From JAFEDN01 sp965651935 (GTDB taxonomy: Bacteria > Pseudomonadota > Gammaproteobacteria > Coxiellales > Coxiellaceae): a stretch of DNA of 64,000 bases. The stretch's first letter is position 1. Each line of letters starts with the position of its first letter. The notes beneath the pieces are model-generated. The model ran no database searches and was not told the origin of the DNA. It saw only the letters and a program-made list of their open reading frames with translations. Shown here piece by piece: positions 1 through 7,536 of this stretch. The stretch lies in the NCBI GenBank assembly GCA_965651935.1, contig CBFGTC010000001.1, positions 248,001-312,000 on the forward strand, given 5' to 3'. Made by a program: the position numbers and the translations under genes.

Positions 1-115
1 ATCTTTTACAAGGACCGCACCATTCTGCCCAAAAGTCTACTAGCACCGGCGTAGTCGATTGAATGACCTCGGCATTAAAATCCGCATCGTTAATTTCTTT
101 GATCAAATCGCTCAT
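1..115 (-). CDS. trxA: Thioredoxin, N-terminal fragment (cut by window edge)
   Basis: The reverse strand from 115 to 1 reads 38 codons beginning MSDLIKEINDADF and reaching VDFWAEWCGPCK, the thioredoxin redox active site. Thioredoxin is a cytosolic dithiol reductant for ribonucleotide reductase, peroxiredoxins and others. The remainder lies outside the window. It is on the same strand as yggS-proC; a gap of about 100 bp separates it from the proC stop. The WCGPCK motif and the preceding hydrophobic strand make the identification secure, although another thioredoxin-fold protein with a similar N-terminus cannot be excluded from 38 residues. Confidence 0.85.
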   Translation of the reverse strand, partial: MSDLIKEINDADFNAEVIQSTTPVLVDFWAEWCGPCKR

Positions 116-215
116 AAAACTCCCCTATTGTTTCCTAATTATATTATCTTAAATTCATCAACACCGCAATTCAGGTTATGGTATTTTGTTTATATTCTGC
201 GCATTTATTTTCATA

Positions 216-1043
216 TCACTCACTCTCTAGTTCATGTGAGATCGCTTGGGATTTTTTAATCGCTGCTTCAATAGCACTTTCCAGTAAACGACGAATGCCC
301 TGATTTTCCAAAACCGCAATGAGTTTTTCCGTAACTCCCCCTGGAGATGTGACTTGCCTGCGTAATTCGGTCAGTGGATTCTGTGACTCCAATGCCAATC
401 GCGCTGACCCTAAAAAAGTTTGGGCAATCAATAAACGCGACAGCGAGTCACCAAGACCTTGTTTTCTAGCGATATCCGCTATCGTTTCCATTATTAAAAA
501 TAAATAACCCGGACCACAGCCCGAAATAGCGCATATCAAATCCATCTGCTTTTCTTCTTCCAGCCATATTATAATGCCCACTGCACGAAATAAGATTTCG
601 GCTAAGTCTTTTTGAGTAGAACTGACTGCGCCGTTAGCCAGCAGACCGGTGGCTCCAGCGCCTACCATGACTGGCGTATTTGGCATTGCTCTTACCATTG
701 CCGCTTTAGATGATAACCATTTATTCAATAAAGAAAGCGTCACCCCCGCTGCAACTGAGACCACTAAAACCTGACGGGATAAAACTTGTTCACGTATTTT
801 TATACACACTTCCTTAACATGATTGGGTTTTACCGCGAGGACTATCACTTCAGCTTCATTAACCGCTTGAACATTATTTTCAGTCACCTGCACACCCAAA
901 CGTTGGTGCAAAGCAGTTAATTTTTCTTCACTCGGGTCTGCCGCCCATATTTTCTTGGGATCGTAATTGGTCGATAACAACCCCCCAATTAATGCCTGAG
1001 CGAGATTCCCTGCACCTATAAAAGCAATCGTTGGATTTTTCAT
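216..1043 (-). CDS. proC: Pyrroline-5-carboxylate reductase
   Basis: This 275-residue protein catalyses the last step of proline synthesis, NAD(P)H-dependent reduction of 1-pyrroline-5-carboxylate to proline, in the cytosol. The N-terminus IAFIGAGNLAQALIGGL is the Rossmann dinucleotide site. VVSVAAGV and VRAMPNTPVMVGAGATGL are typical ProC segments, and the C-terminal helix TSPGGVTEKLIAVL is the family signature. Length matches the family. The start overlaps the yggS stop as ATGA, and the yggS 3' end supplies an AGGAGGT ribosome-binding sequence, so the two genes form a translationally coupled pair. Confidence 0.95.
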   Translation of the reverse strand: MKNPTIAFIGAGNLAQALIGGLLSTNYDPKKIWAADPSEEKLTALHQRLGVQVTENNVQAVNEAEVIVLAVKPNHVKEVCIKIREQVLSRQVLVVSVAAGVTLSLLNKWLSSKAAMVRAMPNTPVMVGAGATGLLANGAVSSTQKDLAEILFRAVGIIIWLEEEKQMDLICAISGCGPGYLFLIMETIADIARKQGLGDSLSRLLIAQTFLGSARLALESQNPLTELRRQVTSPGGVTEKLIAVLENQGIRRLLESAIEAAIKKSQAISHELESE

Positions 1044-1714
1044 AATACCTCCTGAAATAACGCCGTGCCTATTCTAACTATAGTACTACCCGCGGCTATC
1101 GCTGCTTCGAAATCTTGCGACATTCCCATTGATAAAGTATCTAATTCCAAACCTTGCTCAATCAATTGCTGTTGTAAGTTAAAAATTTGTTTATAGATGG
1201 CGCACTGTGCTTCAAATTGATGCTGTTTTTTAGGAATTGCCATGAGTCCGCGTAAACGCAAGTTGGTTAGTGGTCGAATCTGATAAGCAAGATCCAACAC
1301 TTCGCTGATGGCGGCGCCTGATTTGGTTGACTCTTCACTTATATTGACCTCAATGCAAATATTCAAAGGCGGTAAATCTTTTGGTCTTTGTTCATTTAAA
1401 CGTTTAGCAATTTTGAATCGGTTGACACTGTGAACCCAAGCAAAGTTTTCAGCAATAGCGCGCGTTTTATTAGCTTGCAAATTCCCAATAAAATGCCATT
1501 CTAAAGACTTATCTTTTAATGCCTGAATTTTAGCTAAGGCTTCGGAAAGGTAATTTTCTCCAAATGCTTTTTGACCGGCTGCAATTAATTGCTGTATGAG
1601 AGCCACATCACGGCCCTTAGTTACTGCCAATAAATGGACCGCGCCGGGTGGACGTTGGAATTGCAATTCCGCTTGACGGAGCTTATTCCATACTTTTTGA
1701 AAATAAATTGTCAT
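1040..1714 (-). CDS. yggS: YggS family pyridoxal phosphate homeostasis protein
   Basis: This 224-residue PLP-binding protein has the alanine-racemase-like TIM barrel fold without racemase activity and is known to buffer cytosolic PLP. Visible motifs are LLAVTKGRD with the PLP lysine, AFGENYLSEA, WHFIGNLQANK, HSVNRFKIAKRL, and LRLRGLMAIPK followed by LSMGMSQDFEAAIAAGSTIVRIGTALF. It is the first gene of a yggS-proC unit, an arrangement common in bacteria. Upstream lies a short repeat containing a TATAAA-like -10 on this strand. That would put transcription only a few bases before the ATG. Confidence 0.93.
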   Translation of the reverse strand: MTIYFQKVWNKLRQAELQFQRPPGAVHLLAVTKGRDVALIQQLIAAGQKAFGENYLSEALAKIQALKDKSLEWHFIGNLQANKTRAIAENFAWVHSVNRFKIAKRLNEQRPKDLPPLNICIEVNISEESTKSGAAISEVLDLAYQIRPLTNLRLRGLMAIPKKQHQFEAQCAIYKQIFNLQQQLIEQGLELDTLSMGMSQDFEAAIAAGSTIVRIGTALFQEVL

Positions 1715-1726
1715 AGCTTGTTTTGT

Positions 1727-1768
1727 TTATACCCTACGCATTGGCAATACCAATTACTCGGAATTGAA
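1727..1768 (-). repeat. Dispersed 40-bp repeat, copy A (upstream of yggS)
   Basis: This segment and the one at 55307-55346 align over about 40 bases with a handful of substitutions and two single-base indels. The shared core has the dyad ATTGG-CAAta-CCAAT followed by T(A/G)CTCGGAA. Read on the minus strand, each copy runs into a -10-like hexamer (TATAAA here). Both copies lie just upstream of minus-strand genes (yggS here, ubiB there). It could be a shared promoter/operator or a small dispersed repeat; the sequence alone does not decide. Confidence 0.6.
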
Positions 1769-2007
1769 GTATAACATTAATTACTGGAAAATTTTTAGCA
1801 ATGCCAGAATTTTTATTTGCAAAATCCACCCCGGTTTTGGGAAAAAACAATGTCCGCAAGGAGGGATAAAATTGACTCTCTGCTCCGGCATCACTCTATC
1901 GCGTTTGAAAATCACTAAACTCTGAATATATAGTATAATAGTCTTGTAATATTTTTTTTTTGGGAGTAATCTTCGATTAAGTTTTTTCGTTTTTCTGGAG
2001 TTGAAAT

Positions 2008-2340
2008 ATGGTAAAAAAAGGATGGCTTGTTGTTTACCCAGCCATCGTCTTATTCGGGATAGGGGCACTGCAAATTACTTTCGCAGAACCTGCTCCAGCG
2101 CAATCATCACCTATAATAAATCAAAACACCAATTCATCCGATCAAGATGATAACGATGACTACGATAACGTTGAAGATTACGGTCAAAATCAAGATGAAG
2201 AACAAGATCTTTCTTTGAATCCTCATCAAGAAACTGCTCCGGTGCAAGCGATTCCTCCTTCCACTACGGCGCCGCAGCAAACACCTTCTACTCCTACGAA
2301 TCCAACTCCTCATCCTGGTGATGAAGGAGAAGAAAATTAA
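2008..2340 (+). CDS. Secreted acidic, Pro/Thr-rich protein of unknown function
   Basis: I do not recognise a family. The 110-residue product has a basic start (MVKKGW), a hydrophobic segment to about residue 24 and an ALQITFAEP cleavage-like site, so export through Sec is likely. The mature part is low complexity. It has an Asp/Asn/Gln/Glu-rich stretch (about residues 40-70) and then a Pro/Thr-rich tail ending in GDEGEEN. A GGAG sequence lies 9 bases before the ATG. A TTGAAA-16 bp-TATATA pair near 1908-1935 is a weak promoter candidate. Low-complexity composition gives no functional clue. Confidence 0.6.
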   Translation: MVKKGWLVVYPAIVLFGIGALQITFAEPAPAQSSPIINQNTNSSDQDDNDDYDNVEDYGQNQDEEQDLSLNPHQETAPVQAIPPSTTAPQQTPSTPTNPTPHPGDEGEEN

Positions 2341-2399
2341 CAAGCAGTCAAGTGCTTTATTGAATAGAGACAGCGCTTTTTGGCCTGTCTTTATAGGGT

Positions 2400-2423
2400 G
2401 TTGACATGTTAATCAATGTCAAC
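2400..2423. promoter_or_regulatory. Palindrome overlapping a -35-like TTGACA, before tiny gene
   Basis: GTTGACAT and ATGTCAAC form a perfect 8-base inverted repeat separated by 8 bases. The left arm contains a consensus -35 hexamer TTGACA at 2401. An AATAGT at 2425-2430, 18 bases on, could serve as a poor -10. The arrangement is what an operator covering a promoter would look like, and the next gene is the 17-codon ORF at 2456. As RNA it would also fold into a small hairpin. Confidence 0.35.
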
Positions 2424-2455
2424 AAATAGTAAACTCTCACTATGAGGAAACGACA

Positions 2456-2509
2456 ATGAGCAAATCTAAAGATAAAGGCGGCAAGGGCGGCAAAGGCAAA
2501 GGCAAATAA
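2456..2509 (+). CDS. Tiny Gly/Lys-rich peptide (17 residues)
   Basis: The reading frame MSKSKDKGGKGGKGKGK ends in TAA and is preceded by GAGGAAAC, a plausible ribosome-binding sequence 6-7 bases before the ATG. Nine of 17 residues are Lys or Asp and six are Gly, a composition suited to nucleic-acid or anionic-surface binding. It stands alone between a palindromic promoter-like element and a strong hairpin, as expected for a small monocistronic transcript. No family is recognised. It could instead be the unstructured middle of a small RNA. Confidence 0.4.
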   Translation: MSKSKDKGGKGGKGKGK

Positions 2510-2520
2510 GCTTTTTGAGT

Positions 2521-2550
2521 TCTGGGGGTAAACGAAAGTTTATCTCCGGA
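2521..2550 (+). terminator. 13-bp hairpin with GAAA tetraloop after the tiny gene
   Basis: TCTGGGGGTAAAC, loop GAAA, GTTTATCTCCGGA: all 13 positions pair if G-U pairs are allowed, closed by a GNRA tetraloop. CCGCTTTTTA follows, so the U-run starts about 5 bases after the stem. It could be a slightly atypical intrinsic terminator for the peptide gene at 2456 or a stabilising 3' structure. Confidence 0.5.
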
Positions 2551-2585
2551 CCGCTTTTTAATGAAATCCACTCGGATGATGAATC

Positions 2586-2738
2586 ATGAACTTTAGAATT
2601 GAATACGAAGATGATTACTACGAAGAGGATCTAGAAGAGGCTCCTTCCGTAAATAAAGTCTTAATCAAAAATAAAAAAAGTTTAGAAGATTGGATCAAAG
2701 AAAAAATATTAAATAATTTTATAAGCGATGAAAAATAA
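2586..2738 (+). CDS. Small acidic protein of unknown function overlapping yqgE
   Basis: A 50-codon frame starts MNFRIEYEDDYYEEDLEEA and ends KEKILNNFISDEK. It is strongly acidic in the first 18 residues and amphipathic and Lys-rich after that. Its end overlaps the first 11 bases of yqgE in another frame, which suggests coupling. No convincing ribosome-binding sequence precedes the ATG, and no family is recognised. It may be a genuine small gene, or simply open frame in an AT-rich leader. Confidence 0.35.
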   Translation: MNFRIEYEDDYYEEDLEEAPSVNKVLIKNKKSLEDWIKEKILNNFISDEK

Positions 2739-3258
2739 TTCCCTCGCTGACCACTTCTTAGTAGCATTACCCAGCATGGATGATGCTAACTTCTCCAAAT
2801 CCGTTGTGTATATTTATGAACACAACGAAGAGGGAGCTATGGGTTTGATTATTAACAAACCGCTGGTCATGCAACTTAAAGACGTATTAGAACATCTGAA
2901 TATTAGCACTGATTTGGAAAAAGTCGGCTCTCAACTCGTGATGATGGGAGGCCCTATTGGGCAAGAACATGGTTTTGTTTTGTATCAGGAAGAAGATGAA
3001 ATTTACTTATCTTCTTCCAAAGAAACTCTAATTTCAATTGCCCACGACGAAGGCCCGCAAAATTATTTAGTGACTTTGGGCTATTCTGGCTGGCAAGCAG
3101 GTCAACTGGAATTGGAATTGCAACGAAATGATTGGTTAATCTTGCCGCGTGAATCTCACATATTATTTAATACCTCAATTGAAGAACGCTGGCAGGCTAC
3201 CGCAGCATTGATTGGAGTAGACATTTTAAAAATGTCTGATCAAGTAGGACATGCCTAA
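2728..3258 (+). CDS. yqgE: YqgE/AlgH family protein (UPF0301)
   Basis: The protein has 176 residues. The N-terminus MKNNSLADHFLVALPSM is followed by FSKSVVYIYEHNEEGAMGLIINKPL, VMMGGPIGQEHGFVLY and LVTLGYSGWQAGQLELEL, the sequence blocks of the YqgE/AlgH family. Length is normal. The biochemical role is not established; AlgH was named for an effect on alginate regulation in Pseudomonas. It directly precedes and overlaps ruvX by 8 bases, the conserved yqgE-yqgF order in gammaproteobacteria, so the two are very likely co-transcribed with pyrB. Confidence 0.93.
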   Translation: MKNNSLADHFLVALPSMDDANFSKSVVYIYEHNEEGAMGLIINKPLVMQLKDVLEHLNISTDLEKVGSQLVMMGGPIGQEHGFVLYQEEDEIYLSSSKETLISIAHDEGPQNYLVTLGYSGWQAGQLELELQRNDWLILPRESHILFNTSIEERWQATAALIGVDILKMSDQVGHA

Positions 3259-3673
3259 CTTTCAAGTTATTTTAGCTTTCGACTTTGGTTTGCGCCATAT
3301 CGGCGTTGCTGTGGGGCAGTCCATCACTTTGTCCGCCACCCCATTAGCTTCCATCTCCGCAGAAAGGGGCCAGCCCAATTGGCAAGTGATTGAATCATTA
3401 TTATCAAATTGGAATCCTCAAGCCTTACTAGTCGGACTTCCCTTTTTAATGGAAGGAGGTGAGCAAGCCATTAGTTTTGGCGCAAGACAATTCGCCAAAG
3501 AACTCGAACACCGGTTCAATTTACCTGTGTATATGATGGATGAACGTTTCACAACCAAAGAAGCCCAACGGCGATTGAAAGAAATGAATGTCAAAAAAAA
3601 TGACTCTATTTCTATTCACAGTTTCGCTGCCAAATTAATCTTAGAATCCTGGATGCAAAATAAAGCACTTTGA
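3251..3673 (+). CDS. ruvX: Putative pre-16S rRNA nuclease / Holliday junction resolvase-like RuvX (YqgF)
   Basis: This 140-residue RNase H-fold protein has the first catalytic strand AFDFGLRHIGVAVG, LLVGLPFLMEGGEQ, and VYMMDERFTTKEAQRRLKE with the conserved D-E-R-x-T. The motif AFDFG carries the usual catalytic Asp. The family processes the 5' end of 16S rRNA in E. coli and was earlier proposed as a resolvase. It overlaps yqgE by 8 bases; pyrB begins 25 bases after it. Confidence 0.93.
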   Translation: MPNFQVILAFDFGLRHIGVAVGQSITLSATPLASISAERGQPNWQVIESLLSNWNPQALLVGLPFLMEGGEQAISFGARQFAKELEHRFNLPVYMMDERFTTKEAQRRLKEMNVKKNDSISIHSFAAKLILESWMQNKAL

Positions 3674-3698
3674 TTAATTAAGAAAATACGTTATTCTC

Positions 3699-4622
3699 AT
3701 GGTCATTATGCCTCACTTACTCAATATAAAAGATTTAAATAAAGAAACAATTGAACATTTGCTGGACCGCGCTCAGTATTGGTTAACCGGCACGGTTTTA
3801 AATCAAACTACCACTTCACTTTTAGCCGGCAAAATTTCTGCAAATTTGTTTTATGAACCCAGCACCCGCACTCAATATTCATTTTCTATTGCCGCACATC
3901 GCTTAGGTGCTTACGTGCTCAACCCTCAAATGAATCGCAGCTCGGCTGTTAAAGGCGAAACCATACTGGACACGGTGCGAACTTTTATCTGTATGGGAGC
4001 ACGACTGGTGGTCATCCGTCATTCTGAAGAACATCTGCCAGAATGGCTGGCCAATGAAATAAAAGAGGAAGCCTGTATCATTAATGGCGGCGATGGCGCG
4101 AACCAACATCCCACCCAAGCTTTATTAGATTTAATGACCATACGTCAATATAAACATGAGTTTAACCATTTAAAAGTCGCTATTATTGGTGATATCGCTC
4201 ATTCCCGAGTCGCGCGTTCATTGACTCAAGCGTTGACCATAATGGGATGTTCGAATATTACTGTTATCGCTCCGCCGGAATTTTTACCCCAAGACATTGA
4301 CTCCTGGCCAGTACAGCATTTTTCCAGTATCGCGGAAGGAATTCAAAATGCCGATGTCGTGGTGGCTTTGCGTATCCAGTTAGAAAGAATCACCTTACCT
4401 CCATCCGCACCTGATCCAGCTCATTTTTTTGAAAAATATCGTTTAGACAACAAAAACTTAATGCTGGCTAAGCCCGACGCTATTGTGATGCATCCTGCAC
4501 CCATGAATCGTGAAACCGAAATCACCTCTGCGGTAGCGGACGGAGATCAATCCGTGATCTTTAAACAAATCCGCAACGGCGTTGCCATGCGCATGGCAGT
4601 GATAGAATGGTTGATGTCATAA
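3699..4622 (+). CDS. pyrB: Aspartate carbamoyltransferase catalytic subunit
   Basis: This 307-residue enzyme joins carbamoyl phosphate and aspartate in pyrimidine synthesis. The carbamoyl-phosphate loop EPSTRTQYSF is visible, with Gln where many homologues have Arg or Leu after STRT. Also visible are NGGDGANQHPTQALLD, VAIIGDIAHSRVARS and MHPAPMNRETEI. No regulatory pyrI gene lies nearby, and the position in a yqgE-ruvX-pyrB string is a common gammaproteobacterial arrangement without pyrI. Two ATGs (3699, 3708) are possible starts; neither has a strong ribosome-binding site. The 3' end overlaps the next gene by 16 bases. Confidence 0.95.
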   Translation: MVIMPHLLNIKDLNKETIEHLLDRAQYWLTGTVLNQTTTSLLAGKISANLFYEPSTRTQYSFSIAAHRLGAYVLNPQMNRSSAVKGETILDTVRTFICMGARLVVIRHSEEHLPEWLANEIKEEACIINGGDGANQHPTQALLDLMTIRQYKHEFNHLKVAIIGDIAHSRVARSLTQALTIMGCSNITVIAPPEFLPQDIDSWPVQHFSSIAEGIQNADVVVALRIQLERITLPPSAPDPAHFFEKYRLDNKNLMLAKPDAIVMHPAPMNRETEITSAVADGDQSVIFKQIRNGVAMRMAVIEWLMS

Positions 4623-5416
4623 ATAAAAAACCGCAATTGTGCCAACTAGCCATTGAATCATTAAAGCGGGGGCAATATCAGCCGCGCCGTCACTTTGATG
4701 AAAATGCTTTAAGAGAGCTTGCGGATTCCATCCGTTCCAGCGGCATGATTCAGCCTATTGTCGTGCGCCGCTGCGCTGATAAAACCTATGAAATCATTGC
4801 CGGAGAAAGACGTTGGCGCGCCGCACAAATGGCAGGCCTGAGCGAAGTCAACTGTCTGGTCAATGATTATAGTGATGCCCAAGCTGCCGCCGTCACTGCC
4901 ATAGAAAATATTCAACGCAAAAATTTAAATCCCATCGAAGAAGCGCGTTCCTTACAACGCTTGGCTGATGAGTTTAAATATCACCACGAAGAAATCGCGG
5001 CGATAATTGGGAAATCACGCAGTCAGGTCACCAATGTTTTACGATTATTGCGATTGGACACACGTGTGCAGCAATGTTTGATATTAGGCGAATTGAGCGA
5101 AGGCCACGGAAAAATTTTAGCAGGGCTCCACGAAAACGAACAATATTCAATCGCCGAACAATGTATCACTCATGCCTGGTCTGTGCGGCAATTGGAACAA
5201 AAAATTAAAAAAATCCAAACGCAATCCACTGCAACCCCGGTTCGTGCCGACATTGTCCGCCTGGAACGGCTTCTCAGCGATCAATTAGGAGCCAAAGTAA
5301 AAATAGAAACCGATTTAGAAGCTCGCAGCGGCTGGCTGCGGATACAATTCCATAATAACGATACACTCGAAGGGCTGCTGGAAAAGATAGGTATATCCCC
5401 AGAAACGGAATCTTAA
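4607..5416 (+). CDS. ParB/RepB/Spo0J family protein, orphan paralogue
   Basis: The protein has 269 residues. The ParB N-terminal CTPase domain is clear: GQYQPRRHFDENALRELADSI, the GERRWRA box, and TAIENIQRKNLNPIEEA. It is followed by the helix-turn-helix region (EEIAAIIGKSRSQVTNVLRLLRL) and a C-terminal dimerisation-like segment. A second ParB at 31517 is clearly homologous along its length. Unlike that copy, this one begins MVDVINKKPQ and lacks the KLGKGLSEL-type N-terminus that contacts ParA in canonical ParBs, and no parA is adjacent. It starts inside pyrB. A nucleoid-occlusion or other parS-binding role is possible but unproven. Confidence 0.85.
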   Translation: MVDVINKKPQLCQLAIESLKRGQYQPRRHFDENALRELADSIRSSGMIQPIVVRRCADKTYEIIAGERRWRAAQMAGLSEVNCLVNDYSDAQAAAVTAIENIQRKNLNPIEEARSLQRLADEFKYHHEEIAAIIGKSRSQVTNVLRLLRLDTRVQQCLILGELSEGHGKILAGLHENEQYSIAEQCITHAWSVRQLEQKIKKIQTQSTATPVRADIVRLERLLSDQLGAKVKIETDLEARSGWLRIQFHNNDTLEGLLEKIGISPETES

Positions 5417-6078
5417 AGCTTATACAACAGAGTCAAGCCGTCGCTGATCGGCAACATGCTCAACAATACACGTGAATCGTGCAGAAGCTTATCATTAAGC
5501 GCTCTAAGGGCCAGCGTATTAGGACTATGGTTGGAAAGGTCCGCCACACGTCCACGCTGTAGCGTATTATCAATCGCAATAATTCCGCCCGGCTTTAACA
5601 AAGTTAAAGAATTTTCATAATACAAGTCATATTCAGTTTTGTCTGCATCGATAAAAATAAAATCAAAAACAAGATTGCCCGCTTGATTCATTTGCTTTAA
5701 AGTTTCGACAGCAGGGCCAATACGCAAATCGATTTTATGCTGCATTTGCGCTTGAGACCAAAATTCCCGCGCTGTTGCGGTAAACTCTACACTAATATCA
5801 CAGGTCACCAGCTTACCCTCTTGTGGTAAAGCCAAAGCGATCCACAAACCACTATATCCAGTGAAAGTTCCAATTTCCAAAACATTTTTCGTTTGAGTCA
5901 ATTTAATTAACCAATGCATAAACTGACCTTGCTCTGGAGAAACTTCCATTTGTGCTGACTGCGGAAATCGACGTTGAGTTTCCTCTCGCAAATGCGCCAA
6001 AATAGCGGCTTCTCTATATGCATGAGCCTGGTAATAGCGATAAACCGACTCGGTCAAATTCAAAGTTTGAGTAGACAT
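5413..6078 (-). CDS. Class I SAM-dependent O-methyltransferase (family 3, CCoAOMT-like)
   Basis: This 221-residue protein has the features of bacterial catechol/caffeoyl-CoA-type O-methyltransferases. The SAM motif I region is VLEIGTFTGYSGLWIAL. KLVTCDIS follows, then FDFIFIDADKTEYDLYYENSLTLLKPGGIIAIDNTL with the metal-binding Asp residues. The N-terminal helix (YYQAHAYREAAILAHLRE) is also family-like. The physiological substrate cannot be told from sequence. It converges on the ParB paralogue with a 4-base overlap of stops and diverges from aroA across an AT-rich intergenic region. Confidence 0.88.
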   Translation of the reverse strand: MSTQTLNLTESVYRYYQAHAYREAAILAHLREETQRRFPQSAQMEVSPEQGQFMHWLIKLTQTKNVLEIGTFTGYSGLWIALALPQEGKLVTCDISVEFTATAREFWSQAQMQHKIDLRIGPAVETLKQMNQAGNLVFDFIFIDADKTEYDLYYENSLTLLKPGGIIAIDNTLQRGRVADLSNHSPNTLALRALNDKLLHDSRVLLSMLPISDGLTLLYKL

Positions 6079-6171
6079 AATAATATTATAATGACAAAAT
6101 CTTAAAATTTAAAATATATAAAATATGAATATTAAAGTCCAAGATGCTCCGAACGGAGAAGGTAGAATGCA

Positions 6172-7536
6172 ATGAACGGATTTCCAGCGAAACAAAAATA
6201 CCGGGAATGGCAGGTCATTGTTAAAAACACTTTGTCATTGTCGGGAACAATTACTATTCCGAGTTCCAAATCCCAAAATATTCGTGCATTATTTTTTGGT
6301 TTGTTAGCCAAAGGCCGAACCACACTGGACAATGTTTTAGAGTCAGAAGACACTCGCGACGCAATTCGCGTTTGCCAAATGTTGGGGGCTAATTTTGTGC
6401 AATATGAGCCACATGAGCGAATTGAGTCTCAAATTATTGTGGATAGTGAAGGGGCGCCTTTACGGACAAATGTGACATCTGTCCATACTGGCAATTCCGG
6501 CATTACTACCCGCTTTACCTTACCTTTGTTAGGCTACCGCCAAAATTATGAACAACCCGTAATTTTCGATTGTGGGCCACAAATGCGAGAACGGCCCATC
6601 CAAACTTTAGTTGACGCGCTACGCTGCTTAGGAATGCAAATAGATTATTTAGAAAAGAATGGCTCATGTCCACTACAGGTCCATGGCCGTTTGCTAGGCG
6701 GTAAAACCGAAGTCAACGGATTAAGTTCACAATACTTATCGGCTTTGTTAATGGCATTGCCTTGCGCCACACAAGCGAGCGAAATCAGAGTCAGTCACTT
6801 GCATGAAAGACCTTATGTGGAAATGACCTTACAATGGCTACAGTCTCAAGGTATTCAATTTGAGCACCAAATTAGCCAAAATGAAAATGAAGATATATTT
6901 AAAATTACCGCCAATCAACGCTATCAGCCTTTCCATAAAAAGCTCACCGGTGACTTTTCTTCTGCGTCTTATTTCATTGCCGCGGGCGTATTGTTTAACA
7001 AAACCATCGAAATACAAGGCTTAGATATGCAAGATCCACAAGGCGATAAACGATTAGTCGAAATTTTACAAAGCATGGGGGCAGAAATTACAGTTAATCC
7101 TCACTCTTTGATAATCAAAGGCGGAACACGTTTACAAGGAATTGACATTGACGGGAATGACATTCCCGATCTCTTACCTACTTTAGCCGTGATTGGCGCC
7201 GCCGCCTCGGACAAGACCACCATTCGCAATGTGACGCAAGCACGCATTAAAGAAACCGATCGCATCCATTCTATGGCTCAAGGTTTATCACGACTTGGCG
7301 CAATAGTGGAAGAATATACGGATGGTATACGTGTTTACCAGAGTCCCTTAAAAGGAAATTTAGTAGAAGGGTTCCATGATCATCGAACGGTTATGGCTTT
7401 AACCTTAGCCGGACTCCTTGCCGAGGGCCAAACTCATATTACCGGCGCCCATGCAGTTGCTAAAACTTTTCCTCAATTTTTCTCCCTCATGCAAAGCCTA
7501 GGCGCTGACCTGGATATTAGCGATGATTTTAAATAA
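6172..7536 (+). CDS. aroA: 3-phosphoshikimate 1-carboxyvinyltransferase (EPSP synthase)
   Basis: This 454-residue enzyme condenses shikimate-3-phosphate with PEP. Motifs are IPSSKSQNIRALFFGLLAKG (PEP/S3P-binding Lys), TGNSGITTRF, FDCGPQMRERPIQTLVDAL, GDFSSASYFIAAG, DIPDLLPTLAVIG with the catalytic Asp, and ARIKETDRI. The active-site blocks diverge from the commonest bacterial forms: SSKSQNIR for GSKSxSNR, and GNSGITTR for GNAGTxxR. The enzyme may belong to a less common clade. It is first in the aro operon and overlaps the kinase gene by 14 bases. A GGAG-AAGG sequence precedes the ATG. Confidence 0.94.
   Translation: MNGFPAKQKYREWQVIVKNTLSLSGTITIPSSKSQNIRALFFGLLAKGRTTLDNVLESEDTRDAIRVCQMLGANFVQYEPHERIESQIIVDSEGAPLRTNVTSVHTGNSGITTRFTLPLLGYRQNYEQPVIFDCGPQMRERPIQTLVDALRCLGMQIDYLEKNGSCPLQVHGRLLGGKTEVNGLSSQYLSALLMALPCATQASEIRVSHLHERPYVEMTLQWLQSQGIQFEHQISQNENEDIFKITANQRYQPFHKKLTGDFSSASYFIAAGVLFNKTIEIQGLDMQDPQGDKRLVEILQSMGAEITVNPHSLIIKGGTRLQGIDIDGNDIPDLLPTLAVIGAAASDKTTIRNVTQARIKETDRIHSMAQGLSRLGAIVEEYTDGIRVYQSPLKGNLVEGFHDHRTVMALTLAGLLAEGQTHITGAHAVAKTFPQFFSLMQSLGADLDISDDFK

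Noticed and set aside
1781..2068. 95-residue minus-strand frame before the secreted acidic protein
   Set aside because: Overlaps the likely promoter and signal-peptide region of the plus-strand gene, and has no family or ribosome-binding sequence. Two 22-codon plus-strand frames at 1801 and 1850 were also dismissed for lack of support.
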